Source: Schistosoma haematobium
Taxonomy: Eukaryota; Platyhelminthes; Trematoda; Strigeidida; Schistosomatidae
Assembly (NCBI RefSeq): GCF_000699445.3
Contig: NC_067200.1
Span: 2,458,450 to 2,522,449, forward strand
DNA length: 64,000 bases
Direction: 5' to 3'
The translations under genes and the position numbers were made by a program. Numbering within the stretch: the stretch's first letter is position 1; each line of letters opens with the position of its first letter. The notes under the pieces were generated by a model. That model saw only the letters and a program-made list of their open reading frames with translations, searched no databases and was not told the origin of the DNA. Below are positions 45,792 to 57,334 of the stretch, in pieces.

Positions 45792-46089
45792 TTACATTTA
45801 CAAAGACACTGAATTTAGTTACAATTGTGTAAAATCGATCTATAACAGATCATGAATGGAGCTGAATTCAGCACTATTAAGCGACTTATTTATCCAAATG
45901 TGTAACAAACAATCAAACGAGTTGTCTAAATAGTGTACTACGAATATTCAGAATAGAATATTCAATGGTTGAAAATTGAAAAATATATATGTGCACTTTT
46001 GTTAAAGATGAATAATGAGGCGTTGTGGATCCGACTGTTAGACACTAACATCGACTATGGGATAACAAAAACCTAATAATTAATATAGA

Positions 46090-46215
46090 AACGGTTTGAG
46101 AAAATGATTGAGGTTAGACATAAACACCGTTGGATGTGAGCCGACTCAGTGGTCTAGAGGTTAAGCGATCGGGTGCAAGACCGAGAGCCCCGGGGTCGAA
46201 TCCCGCGAGCGGGAT
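46090..46215 (+). mobile_element. Family B SINE tRNA-like part
   Basis: Clear tRNA-like region (GACTCAGTGGTCTAGAGGTT; GGGTCGAATCCCGCGAG) ending before the hammerhead. Confidence 0.7.
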
Positions 46216-46604
46216 ATCGGTTAAATAGAGTTGGCTTAGACGCCATCTCCAATGTGAGTCGTTTAGTTTCGCTTCTTTTACTTTGCAACACATCTCAAAT
46301 TGTCTATCCAGATCAATGATTATATGAAATATACGTAATCAAAATCCATTCTCGTATTTGACTTATTTAATCACGTCATTTACTAATGCGGGTTAAGTCG
46401 ATAATCAAATACAGGGATAGACGACATGTATATTTCAATAATAATGATCACATAATTTAACTGGAGTCAGATAAAGGGCCACTATACAGTATATTTTTTA
46501 GGCTACAGAGTTAGAATTAATGATATACTTCTGAACTCTTACAATTCGAATAACTGATACTTATGTGCCGTCTTCTGGTGGACCGTTCAGAAGTATTGAT
46601 AAAA

Positions 46605-46680
46605 TTGTGAAATTGGGTTCGAATCTCGCGAGACGGGTTTATGGATGAGCACTGCTGAGGAGTCTCGTATATTAAATTTT
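46605..46680 (+). mobile_element. Family B SINE fragment
   Basis: B box GGGTTCGAATCTCGCGAG and the catalytic strand CACTGCTGAGGAGTC, cut off in stem II. Confidence 0.65.
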
Positions 46681-46702
46681 TTTCTAAGATGAAATAACTT
46701 AC

Positions 46703-46833
46703 GATTTGATATAGTACCTGATACCATTTGAACTCATATTCTAATTGGATGGTGTGAACTTGTTTCTTTGAAAAGACGAAACACTTCCACAAATGATGAT
46801 GCAAACCTATTGGTAGAATAGCAAAATGATACA
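46703..46833 (-). CDS. Candidate 131-nt exon, unidentified
   Basis: Acceptor ATCACTTCTAAATAG. After two nucleotides a 43-codon frame (GLHHHLWKCFVFSKKQ, then LEYEFKWYQVLYQI) ends in phase 0 at donor GTAAGT. Longest of the minus-strand candidates; family unknown. Confidence 0.45.
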
Positions 46834-47024
46834 CTATTTAGAAGTGATTTCAACGTAGTAATTCAATTGTATCGTATTCTCTTAGAAACATGAAGTTCGT
46901 GAGTTGGATCCTAAATGACTGAACGAGTTCAGACAGGTTATATATTAATGCCATAACCGAATAATTGATGCGATGTCTTGAAATTTGATTGTTAGAGCAA
47001 AATAGAATTTAGGCCATATAATAC

Positions 47025-47252
47025 TCTGCTTGAAATCCCTTTGAGGCTACTGCTGGTCTCAAGACCAGATGAAGAAAAAGGGTTGGGCATGGGGTTAGCG
47101 ACCAGATCTTGTGGAAAACTAATTCGCTAAAAAAACACTAACAAGAAGAAAAATAATTCAAACCATTTAAACTCTACCCTGAGAGTTAGAAGGTTTTCAT
47201 TTGGAAGAGTTATGAAGTCTAATGATGAAAGCCGAGTTCCTTCGGAAGTCAC
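47025..47252 (+). mobile_element. RTE 5'UTR-only fragment
   Basis: Leader from its outer end to TTCCTTCGGAAGTCAC. No coding part. Confidence 0.7.
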
Positions 47253-47819
47253 GTTTAAATACTTTTCATATCAGGTTTATTTTGAATAAAATTATATTTA
47301 AACATTATAAGCCATTTTAAACTGTGTGATTAAATAAAGACAATATGACGGTAATCATTGTAAACAAGTTGTTGAATCTATCTGAACGTATAAATATTAT
47401 TGAACTTCCGGTAACTTGACACAACATCATACTTACGTACGCCTGTTACACCTCAGGGAGGTGCATAGACCGTCCATCAGCATTCTTGTAAAAAAAATCT
47501 ATTTACACAAATCTTATCCAGTTTGTTCAAGTTAATATTCATACTTTTCATGTCTGTTTCCAATAATCATAACAGTGTGTTCCTTGGTCTTCCTATTTTC
47601 CATTTCCTTTCACGATTAAAAGTTAGTGCTCGCCTCGTGATAGAGTTTAGTGATTTCCACAATGTATGTCCTATCCACTTCCAACATCTTTTCCTAATTT
47701 CCTGCTCAACTGGAAGTTAATTTTTCTCTACTACAGAAGGCTGTTGCTAATGGTATCCGGTGAACGGACATTAAGTATCTTATGTAGACAATTGTTTATA
47801 TATACTTATACCTTTGATT

Positions 47820-47865
47820 CGGCCTATGCTCCATTAGGAGTAACAGGCGTAAGTAAGTAAGTAAG
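47820..47865 (+). mobile_element. 46-bp RTE 3'-end insertion with TSD
   Basis: Only the last ~46 bp of the RTE (GGCCTATGCTCC, GTAACAGGCG, GTAA repeats), flanked by TATACCTTTGATT (47807-47819) and TATACCTTTTGATT (47866-47879). Confidence 0.75.
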
Positions 47866-48150
47866 TATACCTTTTGATTATGGTTGTGGTAGTTCTCCGA
47901 TTTTCAGCTCCATATAGTAGAGCTGTCTTGACGTTCATACTGAAGACTGTGACTTTGAAGTTGGTTGACGGTTGTTTTGAGTTTTTCAACTATAGAAATA
48001 CTACATTTACTTTACCAATCCTTGCCTTCACATCTGCATCAGATCCTTCCTTGTTCATCGCCGATCCTGACCAAATATATGAAAGTTTCCAACTTATCAA
48101 GAGTTTCTTTATAGTTGGTGATTGAATTATTGTTCACCATGTTCTATTTA

Positions 48151-48702
48151 GGAACTCGGCAAAGCAAGGGTCGCATTCCTACAATTAAAGAACATATGGA
48201 ACTCAAAACAACTTTCAACCAATATCAAAGTGAGAATCTTCAATACGAACTTCAAGGCAGTTCTACTGTATGGAGCTGAAACTTGGAGAACTACAACAAC
48301 CACAATCAAGAAAGTACAAGTATTTATAAATAGCTGTCTACGCAAGATACTCAACATCCATTGGCCGGATACCATCAGCAATAGCCTTCTGTGGGAGAGA
48401 ACAAACCAACTTCCAGCTGAAGAAGAAATTAGGAAAAGACGATGGAAATGGATAGGACATACATTACGCAAATCGTCGAACTGCATCACGAGGCAAGCCC
48501 TAACTTGGAATCCTGAAGGGAAGCGAAAAAGAGGAAGGCCAAAGAACGCATTACGTCGAGAAATAGAAGCAGATATGAAAGCGATGAATTACAACTGGAC
48601 GGAGCTGGAAAGGATTGCCCAGGACAGGGTTGGATGGAGAATGCTGATGAGCGGCTTATGCTCCTTCACGAGGAGTAACAGGCGTAAGTAGGTAAGTAAG
48701 TA
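48151..48702 (+). mobile_element. Young RTE 3' insertion with 12-bp TSD
   Basis: An intact RT-tail frame (48230-48691) almost identical to the copy at 34892-35430. ATGTTCTATTTA flanks it at 48139-48150 and 48703-48714. Confidence 0.9.
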
Positions 48703-49062
48703 ATGTTCTATTTAAATATTTTGTTTTATCTCTTTGTGTATGTTGAGGCATACTACATCAAAGTCTTCATCTGAATTTATTGATGTGTATGGGATAGAAG
48801 AACTAGGTCATTTGCTTATCAGAAAAACAAAAAACACAAACCTAATTACAATATCATAATAAATGTATATGACTGTTTCTTAGCAATAAAATATGATACA
48901 TTACGTAGTCTACCACATGATACAGACAATCAGTCTATATTATTATCCCATAAGGAAAATACTTTACAAATGTCAAACAACTGTGATACTGCATGATTAC
49001 TACATATATACTATTCATCGATCATTGATTAAGTTAAAATGAAATTATTATCCTAATTTCAC

Positions 49063-49063
49063 A

Positions 49064-49096
<33 letters not shown>

Positions 49097-49158
49097 GCAA
49101 CAACAGCAGCGACAACAGTGGCAACAACGACGGCAGCAACAACAGCCACAACAATAAA
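49063..49158. repeat. CAA/CAG trinucleotide array
   Basis: Mixed (CAA)/(CAG)/(CGA) repeat. Its Cys-rich complement frame is an artefact. Confidence 0.9.
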
Positions 49159-49284
49159 AAGAACATACATATTTGCAAAAGAAACAAAATCTTGTCAGAT
49201 GATTTTCAACTAATGTGAATTCAATCATAAATGTCAAAGTCAACCACATGATTAGCATAGAATATCTACAAAACTATTTAATCA

Positions 49285-49545
49285 ATAAATTCACTTGGTG
49301 TTATTTTATTTGTATCTTCTTAATGTTATTTAGGACTGTAATTGATTAGTCACTTGTTGGCATAGGCACATCCTGTGTAGACTACCTCGATATAGCCTGA
49401 AATCACATGCTTTTTTAAGCGAAGATTGATAATGACTAGCAGTGGAATTCAAGAAGCGTGTTTTATTCTATTTGAGACTCGTCAGCTGGATGTACCTGAA
49501 TCTTGGAGTTGATGTTTATTCAGGGACTCAAACCCAGTACCATAT
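49285..49545 (-). mobile_element. Family A SINE
   Basis: Body, hammerhead (CTGACGAG intact, GAAA lost) and tRNA-like start on the minus strand. Confidence 0.7.
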
Positions 49546-49569
49546 TTAATCATCAATATTATTTCACAG

Positions 49570-49700
49570 AGGAGTTTTGTGGATCATTATGGAAAACGTG
49601 GAAGCACTGAAAAGTCGTTTCATCCTAGTATGCACATCCATGATCATGCCTCATAAGATTCGAACACAGGACCTATCAATCTCATGCGCGAGTGATTAAC
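49570..49700 (-). mobile_element. Family B SINE with deleted catalytic strand
   Basis: A deletion of about 17 nt near 49644 removes the CTGAGGAG side of the hammerhead; the rest is colinear. Confidence 0.65.
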
Positions 49701-49992
49701 CTATATATGTATATATATTATATCCCTTGATTATGTTATTAATTCATAACAACCTAGACAAATAAGTGAACTATTGTTTCTCCAGTTTATATGTTTTATT
49801 ATTTTACATTTAACTTAGAGATTGTAATTTAGTTAGACATGAACTAGAAAAGATCACTGTTAAGTCATATGATTGATATAATATATCTATCACATGATAT
49901 TCTTTCATGTTGAATGAAGCAAAAAGAATCATGAAGTAGATCATATTTATTTATAAATCCACAATTATGTAATACTAAGAAATAGAGAACTT

Positions 49993-50033
49993 ACTTCCTT
50001 ACGCCTGTTACTCTTCGTGGAGGAGCATAGGCA
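49993..50033 (-). mobile_element. ~40-bp RTE 3'-end fragment
   Basis: TTACGCCTGTTACTCTTCGT plus GGAGGAGCATAGG on the plus strand, i.e. the terminal RTE sequence on the minus strand. A TA microsatellite follows. Confidence 0.6.
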
Positions 50034-50224
50034 TAAATATATATATATATATATATACTTTTGTCAAGTAGTCCTTATGACATGAGAGACTCTTCTTAAT
50101 TATAGCATTCAAACATAATGGTTGGGATTTGATTGATGTTATATTCTAACCACTTAAGGTATATAATATTTAAGGCTTTATCTTTAATTAAAACATTTCG
50201 AAACGATGTATTCATTTATTTATT

Positions 50225-50715
50225 TGAACACATAAATATTGGTATAAAGACGCACCGGATACATATGCGTCACACAAGTCACTTGATTTGTGTGTGGGCT
50301 GTGATACTGCCCGAGTGCCCAAACTGAAGCAGGTGGTTTTCTTAGGGAGACACACCCGGAAACTTCAACCTAAAGATCTGAACCGCAAGGCAGTGGAGCA
50401 ACGAATAGAGATGCAGTTACATGGTTGCCTATGATCAACAATAAGTTCGTACGTCATTTGTTCCTTCAGGACACTGGAGCCCATATGCACCATTGGTTTG
50501 CGATCAAGGAATCCAAACTCACATAAGTGGACCCTCCATGTCCACCAACGCGGTTAAAACGCCGGACATTCGCTTTCCGTCCTCTCAATTTCGTAAACAA
50601 CACTCCCGCTACGATAAGGCAGTGAGTAGGACTCATCTGCTGGTGGCTGTATACGCGTGGCCATGTGGGAGCATTTCGAGAGGGAGAGCAGATTCTACCC
50701 CAACCTCGGCCGTAC
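50225..50715 (+). repeat. Repeat D
   Basis: Complete plus-strand copy. Confidence 0.75.
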
Positions 50716-51064
50716 CATGATGACGTTAAACATTGAAACTAGTATCTCGATGCATTGTGACAAGTGATCAGTCTTCAGACTACAATGTTCGAATACATTG
50801 ATGCACACTTTTAATGTGAACCATTTTAAGACATAGAGCAACCAGTAGCTATTTGTGACATTTGTGGCATCTTTGATATAATTAGATTTCACTATACACA
50901 TCTTATCTCTAAAACTCCGAGATTTGTCTCTCGAAGTAAGTTAGTAGTAACAACAAATTATTGGACAGGATATGATGATTATAAGTTACTGTTTAGTAAA
51001 CAAATTAAAAATTACATATGAAATAATGCATTATACAACGATCAATGATTATTAATTTCTGCCA

Positions 51065-52225
51065 GTGTTACCTTCTCTCTCTCTCGGTCTCCCACATTGT
51101 ATAAGCACTCCATGTACCTAAATTAATGGCCGCTCTGGTTGTTAGTAGGAGCATATGCCTCGTGACTTTCGAAGGAACTCGGCTTTCATCATGAGACTTC
51201 ATAACTCTTCTAAATGAAGACTTTCTGACTCCCAGGGTAGAGTTTAAATGGTTTGCATTATTTTTTCTGGTTAGCGTTTTTTAGAGAGTTAGTTTTGTAC
51301 GGGATGGGGTCGCTAACCTCATGCCCAACTTTCCTCCATTATCCGGGTTTAGGGTCGGCATTCACTTCGAGAAATCATTAGATAGAGTAAAAAGGACAAC
51401 ACTATGGAGACTTCTTTAACACTACGGCGTGCCTGAGAAGAAAGTCAATATCATACGGAATTCCTATGATAGATTAAACTGCAAAATCGAGCATAGAGAA
51501 CAGCTGATAGACTCGTTCGAAGTAAAGACCGGTGTCAGGCAAGGTTGCTTTTTGTCACTCCTCTTTCTCTTGATGATTGACTGGACCATAAAGACGTCAA
51601 CATCTGGGGGGAAACATGGGATACAGCGGACAGCTAGGATGAAGTTGGACGATCTACACTTCACAGATGATCTGGCTCTTCTATCGCACACGCAACAAGA
51701 AATGCAGGAGAAGATGACCAGTGTAACAGCAGCCTCAGAAGCTGTAGGCCCCAACATGCACAAAGGGTAAAGCAAGATTCTTCGATACAACACAACATGC
51801 ACCAATCGAATCACATTTGACGGTGAAGCATTGGAAGATGTAAAAGCCTTTACATATCTGGGCAACATCATTGATGAACACGGTAGATCTGATGCAGATG
51901 TGAAGACGCAGATCGGCATAGCAAGAGCAGCATATTTACAATTGAAGAACATCTGGAACTCACAACAACAGTCTGTCAGACAACACCAATGTCAGAATTT
52001 CCAATACAAATGTCAAAGCAGTTCTACTGGATGGAGTAGAAACTTGGAGAACTACGAAAGTCATCATCCGGAAGATACAAGTGTTTATTAACAATCGTCT
52101 ACGCAAATTACATCGGATCCGTTGTTCAGACACTATAAGCAACAATCTACTGTGAGAGAGAACAAACCAAATTCCAGTGGAGGGAGAAATCAGGCAGAAG
52201 CTCTGGAAGTTGATAGGACTTACAT
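51065..52225 (+). mobile_element. RTE with inverted 5' end, RT region
   Basis: Leader in minus orientation (51065-51363) then plus-strand RT (51364-52225): VRQGCFLSLLFLLMIDW, LHFTDDLALLS (FTDD for FADD, a damaged catalytic motif) and TYLGNIIDEHG. Stops and frameshifts follow. The 3' end is lost at a family F remnant. Confidence 0.8.
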
Positions 52226-52270
52226 TGATGAACAAAACTCCACCTGAGCTACAAATCTTCCTCATTATCT
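52226..52270. mobile_element. Fold-back element F, end only
   Basis: GAACAAAACTCCACCTGAGC followed by TACAAATC. Confidence 0.5.
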
Positions 52271-52331
52271 CAACACTTTTTCATGCTTAATCAACCAGCT
52301 ATGTAGGGAATAGAAATGAAGAATATGCAGA

Positions 52332-52336
<5 letters not shown>

Positions 52337-52384
<48 letters not shown>
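52337..52384. repeat. TA microsatellite
   Basis: About 48 bp of (TA)n. Confidence 0.9.
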
Positions 52385-52389
<5 letters not shown>

Positions 52390-52614
52390 GTGACTGACCA
52401 CAATAGAGCTATGTAGATGGTGGATTTAGTTCAATGAACAATTCACTTATTTACAATATCCTGTGAAAATAATCTTCATTCAATGATCATGTGGCTTTGA
52501 GACGGCATTTAATCTATCCAGTTTTGTAACATTTAATGATTCAAATAAGCTCAGTAAGCTTATCATGATTTAATCCAGATAAGTATATGTATTTCATCCA
52601 ACAAGTATCAAACT

Positions 52615-52795
52615 CCGCCTGTAGCTCTTCTAGAGTTACTGCCAGTCCCAAGCTGGGGTAAAGGAGGAGGGTTGGGCATAGGGTTAGCGACCTCAACCCG
52701 TAAAAAACTAACTATCTAAAAAACGCTTACCAGAAAAAATAGCTGTTGGGTGGCCTATGCTCCTCCACGAGAAGTAAGAGGCTGTATATTTTAAT
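52615..52795 (+). mobile_element. Mini-RTE: 5'UTR joined to 3' end
   Basis: Leader (52615-52738) is directly followed by GGCCTATGCTCCTCCACGAG, with no coding part between. Confidence 0.7.
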
Positions 52796-53089
52796 TATTA
52801 AACTACTCTTTACACGTTTCTATGTCTACAATTTCCACATCACTGACGTACATATCCCATCAACTGAATTCATACATAGATAATATTGCAAATATTTTGT
52901 CAAGTATTGTAAATGTTTAGACAAGAGAAATACATAATCAATTTTGATTACTGAACAACTTTATTCTGTACTATCTTTTTCATTGAAAATGTTTTATTGG
53001 ATCCAAATAATACGACTGTTTATCAAACACTCTCTCATTTTGTTTCTATTCTATTTATATAATTCCCATATGGTGTACCATTGTATTTT

Positions 53090-53735
53090 GATTAAGATAA
53101 TGAATCAATTGATCTAAGTTAAACTACCATGGAAAACTTGAAAGCACTGAATGGCCGTTTCGTCTTAGTATGGGACTCCTCAGCATTGTACATCCACGAA
53201 CCCACGTACGGGATCCGAATTCAAGACCTTCGGTCTCGCGAGAGAAAGATTAACCTCTAGAACACTGATACAGCACCCGATTATTAAGATTAATAAAAAT
53301 TCTGAAAAGCCTATTCTGACAATAACCATCATGTGCTCACTAGTGAGTTGCTCTAACATGATTTCCTGGAGTTCTAGTGAGAAGCGATGACTAGTGGAGT
53401 CTAATCCGTGTCGGGTAGAAACGGGTATCTACCTCGAACAATGGATGGAGAGTTGTGTAAGATCAATGGATAAATGGTTGCACAGTCATTCATGGATCGA
53501 TGGAAGTTAGACATGCCGGCTCAGTGGTCTAGAGTTTAAGCCTTCGCATGCGAGACACAAGGTTCTGGGTTCGAACTCAGCGTGCAGAATTGTGGATCTA
53601 CACTGCTGAGGAGTCCCATACTAAGACGAAACGGCCGTTCTGTGCTTTCAGGAATTCAATGGTGGTCTAGCTTCCTTCAACTCATGAATTCAAATATTAA
53701 AATTACTACAATCTGACAAACCCAACTCTGACAAT
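53090..53735. mobile_element. Family B SINE, minus copy then full plus copy
   Basis: Minus copy 53090-53285 (hammerhead about 53133-53185: CTGAGGAG and GAAA intact, ATT triplet). Plus copy 53328-53735, full length with tRNA-like region at about 53518-53580. Confidence 0.75.
53600..53645 (+). ncRNA. Hammerhead ribozyme motif (family B), core intact
   Basis: CTGAGGAG (53606-53613), GAAA (53628-53631), palindromic stem III ACGGCCGT and a GTT triplet at 53637-53639. Stem I has one mismatch. Confidence 0.7.
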
Positions 53736-53824
53736 AAAATAAATTTAACAAGATCCAGTTTGGAGTCATGGATTTTGAAACTGATCCATGCTATAGAATG
53801 ATTATACATTAAAAGTATTGAGAT

Positions 53825-54070
53825 ATGTGCTACTGATGTCGACAGAGATAAGTAGTATGTAGCAACAATCGAAAGTGAAATATCTGATGGTAGAAGTTTA
53901 AGAAGGTCAAAGTAAAGAGAACGAGATCAGAAAGTGATTGGTGATAAAACGAAGGGACAGTTAAGTCTGAGATAAAAGATAGACATTCTGCAAATGAAGT
54001 ATTTACTGTATGATTCTCAGACTTTACTATCAGATTTTGTAATTTTGTGTTGAAATACATTTGGTGGCCC
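53825..54070 (-). repeat. Repeat E, copy 3
   Basis: Minus-strand copy, ending near GTGTTGAAATACATTTGG. Confidence 0.5.
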
Positions 54071-54074
54071 TCAC

Positions 54075-54509
54075 TCGTTCACTAGAGTATCATTAATAAA
54101 GTAAATTTATAATTGTTAGTTATTGAATTTTGGGCTGAATGGTCTCAAAGTATCGAATTCATTCTGAAAACTTAAAATGGTTCTGAGTTTAGTCTGGAAT
54201 ATCGTTAAGGATATTCAACTGTAGACATATTCAAGCGACAAAAAAATGCGATGATAATTAGCGACTGATATTTTTTTAAGTTATTCACTTGCTTATCCCT
54301 ATTTAAGATGTACGATCATTTCATAGTCGTATATATTCTTTCATGAATTATTCGTGTAAATTATGGCTCATTGGTTAAAGATTTACTCATGGATTCAACT
54401 ATTCAGTTACTACAATCTCCACATAAACCCACAATCTGATAAGAATCTGATTATGTTTCTTAGAATATGTGATTACCTATTAGCATCTGAATACTTAAAT
54501 CAAACTATG
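54075..54509. other. Unassigned spacer with family B tail scrap
   Basis: GATTCAACTATTCAGTTACT and CTCCACATAAACCC near 54393-54430 are a family B tail. Nothing else recognised. Confidence 0.4.
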
Positions 54510-54905
54510 TTGACTATTCACTTGATAATGTTGTTTACTTGAATCTTCCCATTGATGTTTAGGACTGCAATTGATTAGTCTCTGATTGGTATATGTTTAT
54601 CTTATGAGGATTGCATCGATATTGTCTTAATTCACAAACATTATAAGTAAAAATGCATGTTGAGTAGCAGTGGAGTTTAGGATGAACACCAATTCATCTT
54701 ATTTGGGACTCGTCAGCTGAATGCACCAGCATCTCAAAGTTGACATCCACTCCAGGACTCGAGCCCAGTACCGCCTGTTTCAAACGCCATCACGTTATCT
54801 ACTTAGCTACAAAGTCCTGATAGCAGTTTACTTATGTAATAAAGTGAACGATGAAATACCCATCTTGGATTTCACTGCTGGCCACTATCCATCTTTGCTT
54901 GTCTA
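54510..54905 (-). mobile_element. Family A SINE with rearranged 3' side
   Basis: Minus-strand body, hammerhead (about 54675-54730; CTGACGAG kept, GAAA lost) and tRNA-like region. A plus-strand scrap ends at 54905. Confidence 0.65.
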
Positions 54906-54959
54906 ATGACCTATTTTCTCAAATCAGTGATCATTAGCATACTTATATATATATATATA

Positions 54960-55285
54960 TCATTAGCAACGACCTACTATGGGAGAGAACGAACCAGCTT
55001 CCAGTTGAAGAGAAAATTAAGGGAAGAATTAGTAAATGGATAGGTCATTCACTACAGAACTCATCAAACTGAATCACAAAGCAAGAGTGTTAACTTAGAA
55101 TCCTGAATAAAAATGAAAATGTGTAAGGTCAAATAACACACTACGTCAGGAATTGGAAGCAAACATGAAATGAATGAATAACAACTGGAAAGGATTTTCC
55201 AGAACAATGTTAGAGAATGTTGATGGGTGAACAATACGCCTCTCTAAGCTATAACAGGCGTAATTAAACAGGTAAGTAATTTGAT
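54960..55285 (+). mobile_element. RTE 3' end, old
   Basis: Decayed RT tail through CTATAACAGGCGTAAT. Confidence 0.65.
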
Positions 55286-55389
55286 TAAATTTTGTTACAG
55301 AGCATTAATATTATTTTTTTCCCTGAAAAATTCATACATTTACACAACTAAACTTTTCAGAAAGTAGTAAAGAAAAAAAAGAACAAGAA

Positions 55390-55565
55390 CTTATGAATCA
55401 CGCGAATAACGCGTTGATGTTTGACGTGAATAGTACTGGGTTCGAGTCCCGGAGTGAACATCAAATCTAAGGTCCGAGTATATCCGGCTGATGAGTCCCA
55501 AATAGAACGAAACATACTTCCTAGATCTCGCTACTAGTCACTATTCATCTTTGTTTGAAATTACT
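55390..55565 (+). mobile_element. Family A SINE, tRNA-like plus hammerhead
   Basis: B box GGGTTCGAGTCCC, then CTGATGAG, stem II with one mismatch, GAAA, and TTC at the cleavage position (about 55518-55520). Confidence 0.7.
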
Positions 55566-55802
55566 TATGAATCAATTTAACTCAATGTATCTAGACTGAT
55601 CATGTTTTTGTATAAGTTTATTGATTAATGAAAAGTAATTAAAATTAAACAATCCGCCAATTAATAATTAATTATACTTTCTTTTGTATTCAAAGTGCGT
55701 GCATATTGAATATTGAATGATTTGTTCAGATTATTGATTTAGTTGTTTATTCAATTGAAGTTTAACATGATATTGATTTTGTGAATATAAATGTGTAGTT
55801 TA

Positions 55803-56163
55803 TTGACTTATGTCTGTTACCTTTCATGGAGGAGCATAGGTCACCCACTTACATTCTCTATACAACTCTGTCCTGGACAATCCTTTTCAGTTGATTCCAT
55901 TTGCTATTCATTCTTTTGATGTCTGCTTTCAATTCCGGAAGCATCGTGTACGTTGAAATTCCGCTTTTCCGTTTCACTTCACGATTATAAGTTAACGTTT
56001 GTCTTATGACGTAGTTTGGTGATTTTTGTAATGTATGTCCTATCCATTTCCAATATCTTTCCTAATTTTCTCTTCAACTGGAATCTGGTTTGTCATCTTT
56101 CATAGTTGATTGTCGCTGATGGTATCCGATCAACGGATATCGAGTATCTTGCTTAGACAGTTA
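55803..56163 (-). mobile_element. RTE 3' end, old
   Basis: Decayed minus-strand RT tail (ATGTATGTCCTATCCATTTC; GATGGTATCCGATC). Confidence 0.65.
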
Positions 56164-56927
56164 GTCACAATTAATTTAATCATTGTAATAATTTATAGGT
56201 TAGAAAGTGAACGCTTAGTTAGGTAGTAACCGATATAATTCTATTTAATCATAAAGGCTGATTAGATTTTTATTAGCCATAGTTCGGGCTGAGAATGTCT
56301 ACCTACATCTGTATCCATCTACAATAAAATTACCAAGAAAAATCCAGAGTAGTACAATATGGAAGTATCGACCAAATACATCTGGATCATTGATAAGGAC
56401 TATGAGCTGTTTCATTCAATATTTTCAATCATTAGCGACAATTATCTACTACATTAAAATCAGTTAGTTTGAGCATATAAACATGGAATAGCAAAACATT
56501 CAACGACTTCATGAATTGATGCGATGTTTTGGATGGCTGTACCTAACTTTCTGTCAGCCTATTCCTATAGAGGAAAACGTCGCTTACCTTGACAAGTGAT
56601 ATTTGGTAATACGTAATGCATATTTTAGTTAACTTATTCAATAAAGTTTCAATACCACAACAAACTTGCCATCTGTAAATGGTTGACTGTGTCTCACTTC
56701 AGCATTTCACATGTGGTGGTCATGATCTATGATTCAATCCCAATGAATAATGAGTACTCGTCCCTTGTATTAACTAGAACAAAACTATTTTGCTAACACT
56801 GAAGAAGAACAATTGGTACCTGCTACTTGTTATAAAGGAACAAAGATTGATACTACTCAATTCAATTAAGAAGGTCAGACTATATATCAAAATTTGATTG
56901 TGCATTAACAATAAATCCACAAGTTTT
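56164..56927. other. Unassigned spacer
   Basis: No repeat or exon recognised over about 760 bp. Confidence 0.4.
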
Positions 56928-57215
56928 TGATGGATTTTTGTTCTCTGAACTGGATGGTTTGAAGCTTTCTACTGAACGATATCATCAGCACAAATTTCAG
57001 ATAGAAGTAAAGAACCACTCAACATCGAGATCTACAGGGCAAGCTGTGAACCACACGTGAAAAAATTGGAACGCTTCACTTCTATCTGAAATTTGTGCTG
57101 ATGATGTTGTTCAGTAGAACGATGAAAGCTCCACGATCAAACCATCCAGTTCAAAGAAGAAAAGTACATCGATATCATCCACTTGAGCTACAAATATTCT
57201 CCACCATCTCAAATC
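56928..57215. mobile_element. Fold-back element F with extra inner arm
   Basis: Arms as elsewhere, but the loop holds an extra inverted segment (about 57005-57080: GATAGAAGTAAAGAACCACT ... ACGCTTCACTTCTATC), suggesting a longer original element. Confidence 0.7.
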
Positions 57216-57334
57216 CATAAGTGATCAACTACTGATGGAAAACAATATTTAAAATCATTGAGTTATATATCTGATAAATAGTCAACTTTGAACTAGATCG
57301 TAATGTCAATTGATTTACATGTATTTTGTTGAGA

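Larger units (their letters stand above)
47428..48830 (-). mobile_element. Old RTE 3' half carrying two nested insertions
   Basis: Diverged minus-strand RT tail, interrupted at 47820-47865 and 48151-48702. The flanks of both nested pieces rejoin the old element. Confidence 0.75.

Noticed and set aside
46090..46215. tRNA gene
   Set aside because: The A and B boxes are good, but the region is the tRNA-like head of family B, with no paired acceptor stem.
48685..48705. GTAAGTAAG strings as splice donors
   Set aside because: They are the tandem tail of RTE 3' ends, found at every copy.
49034..49258. Cys-rich minus-strand ORF
   Set aside because: Translation of a CAA/CAG trinucleotide array.
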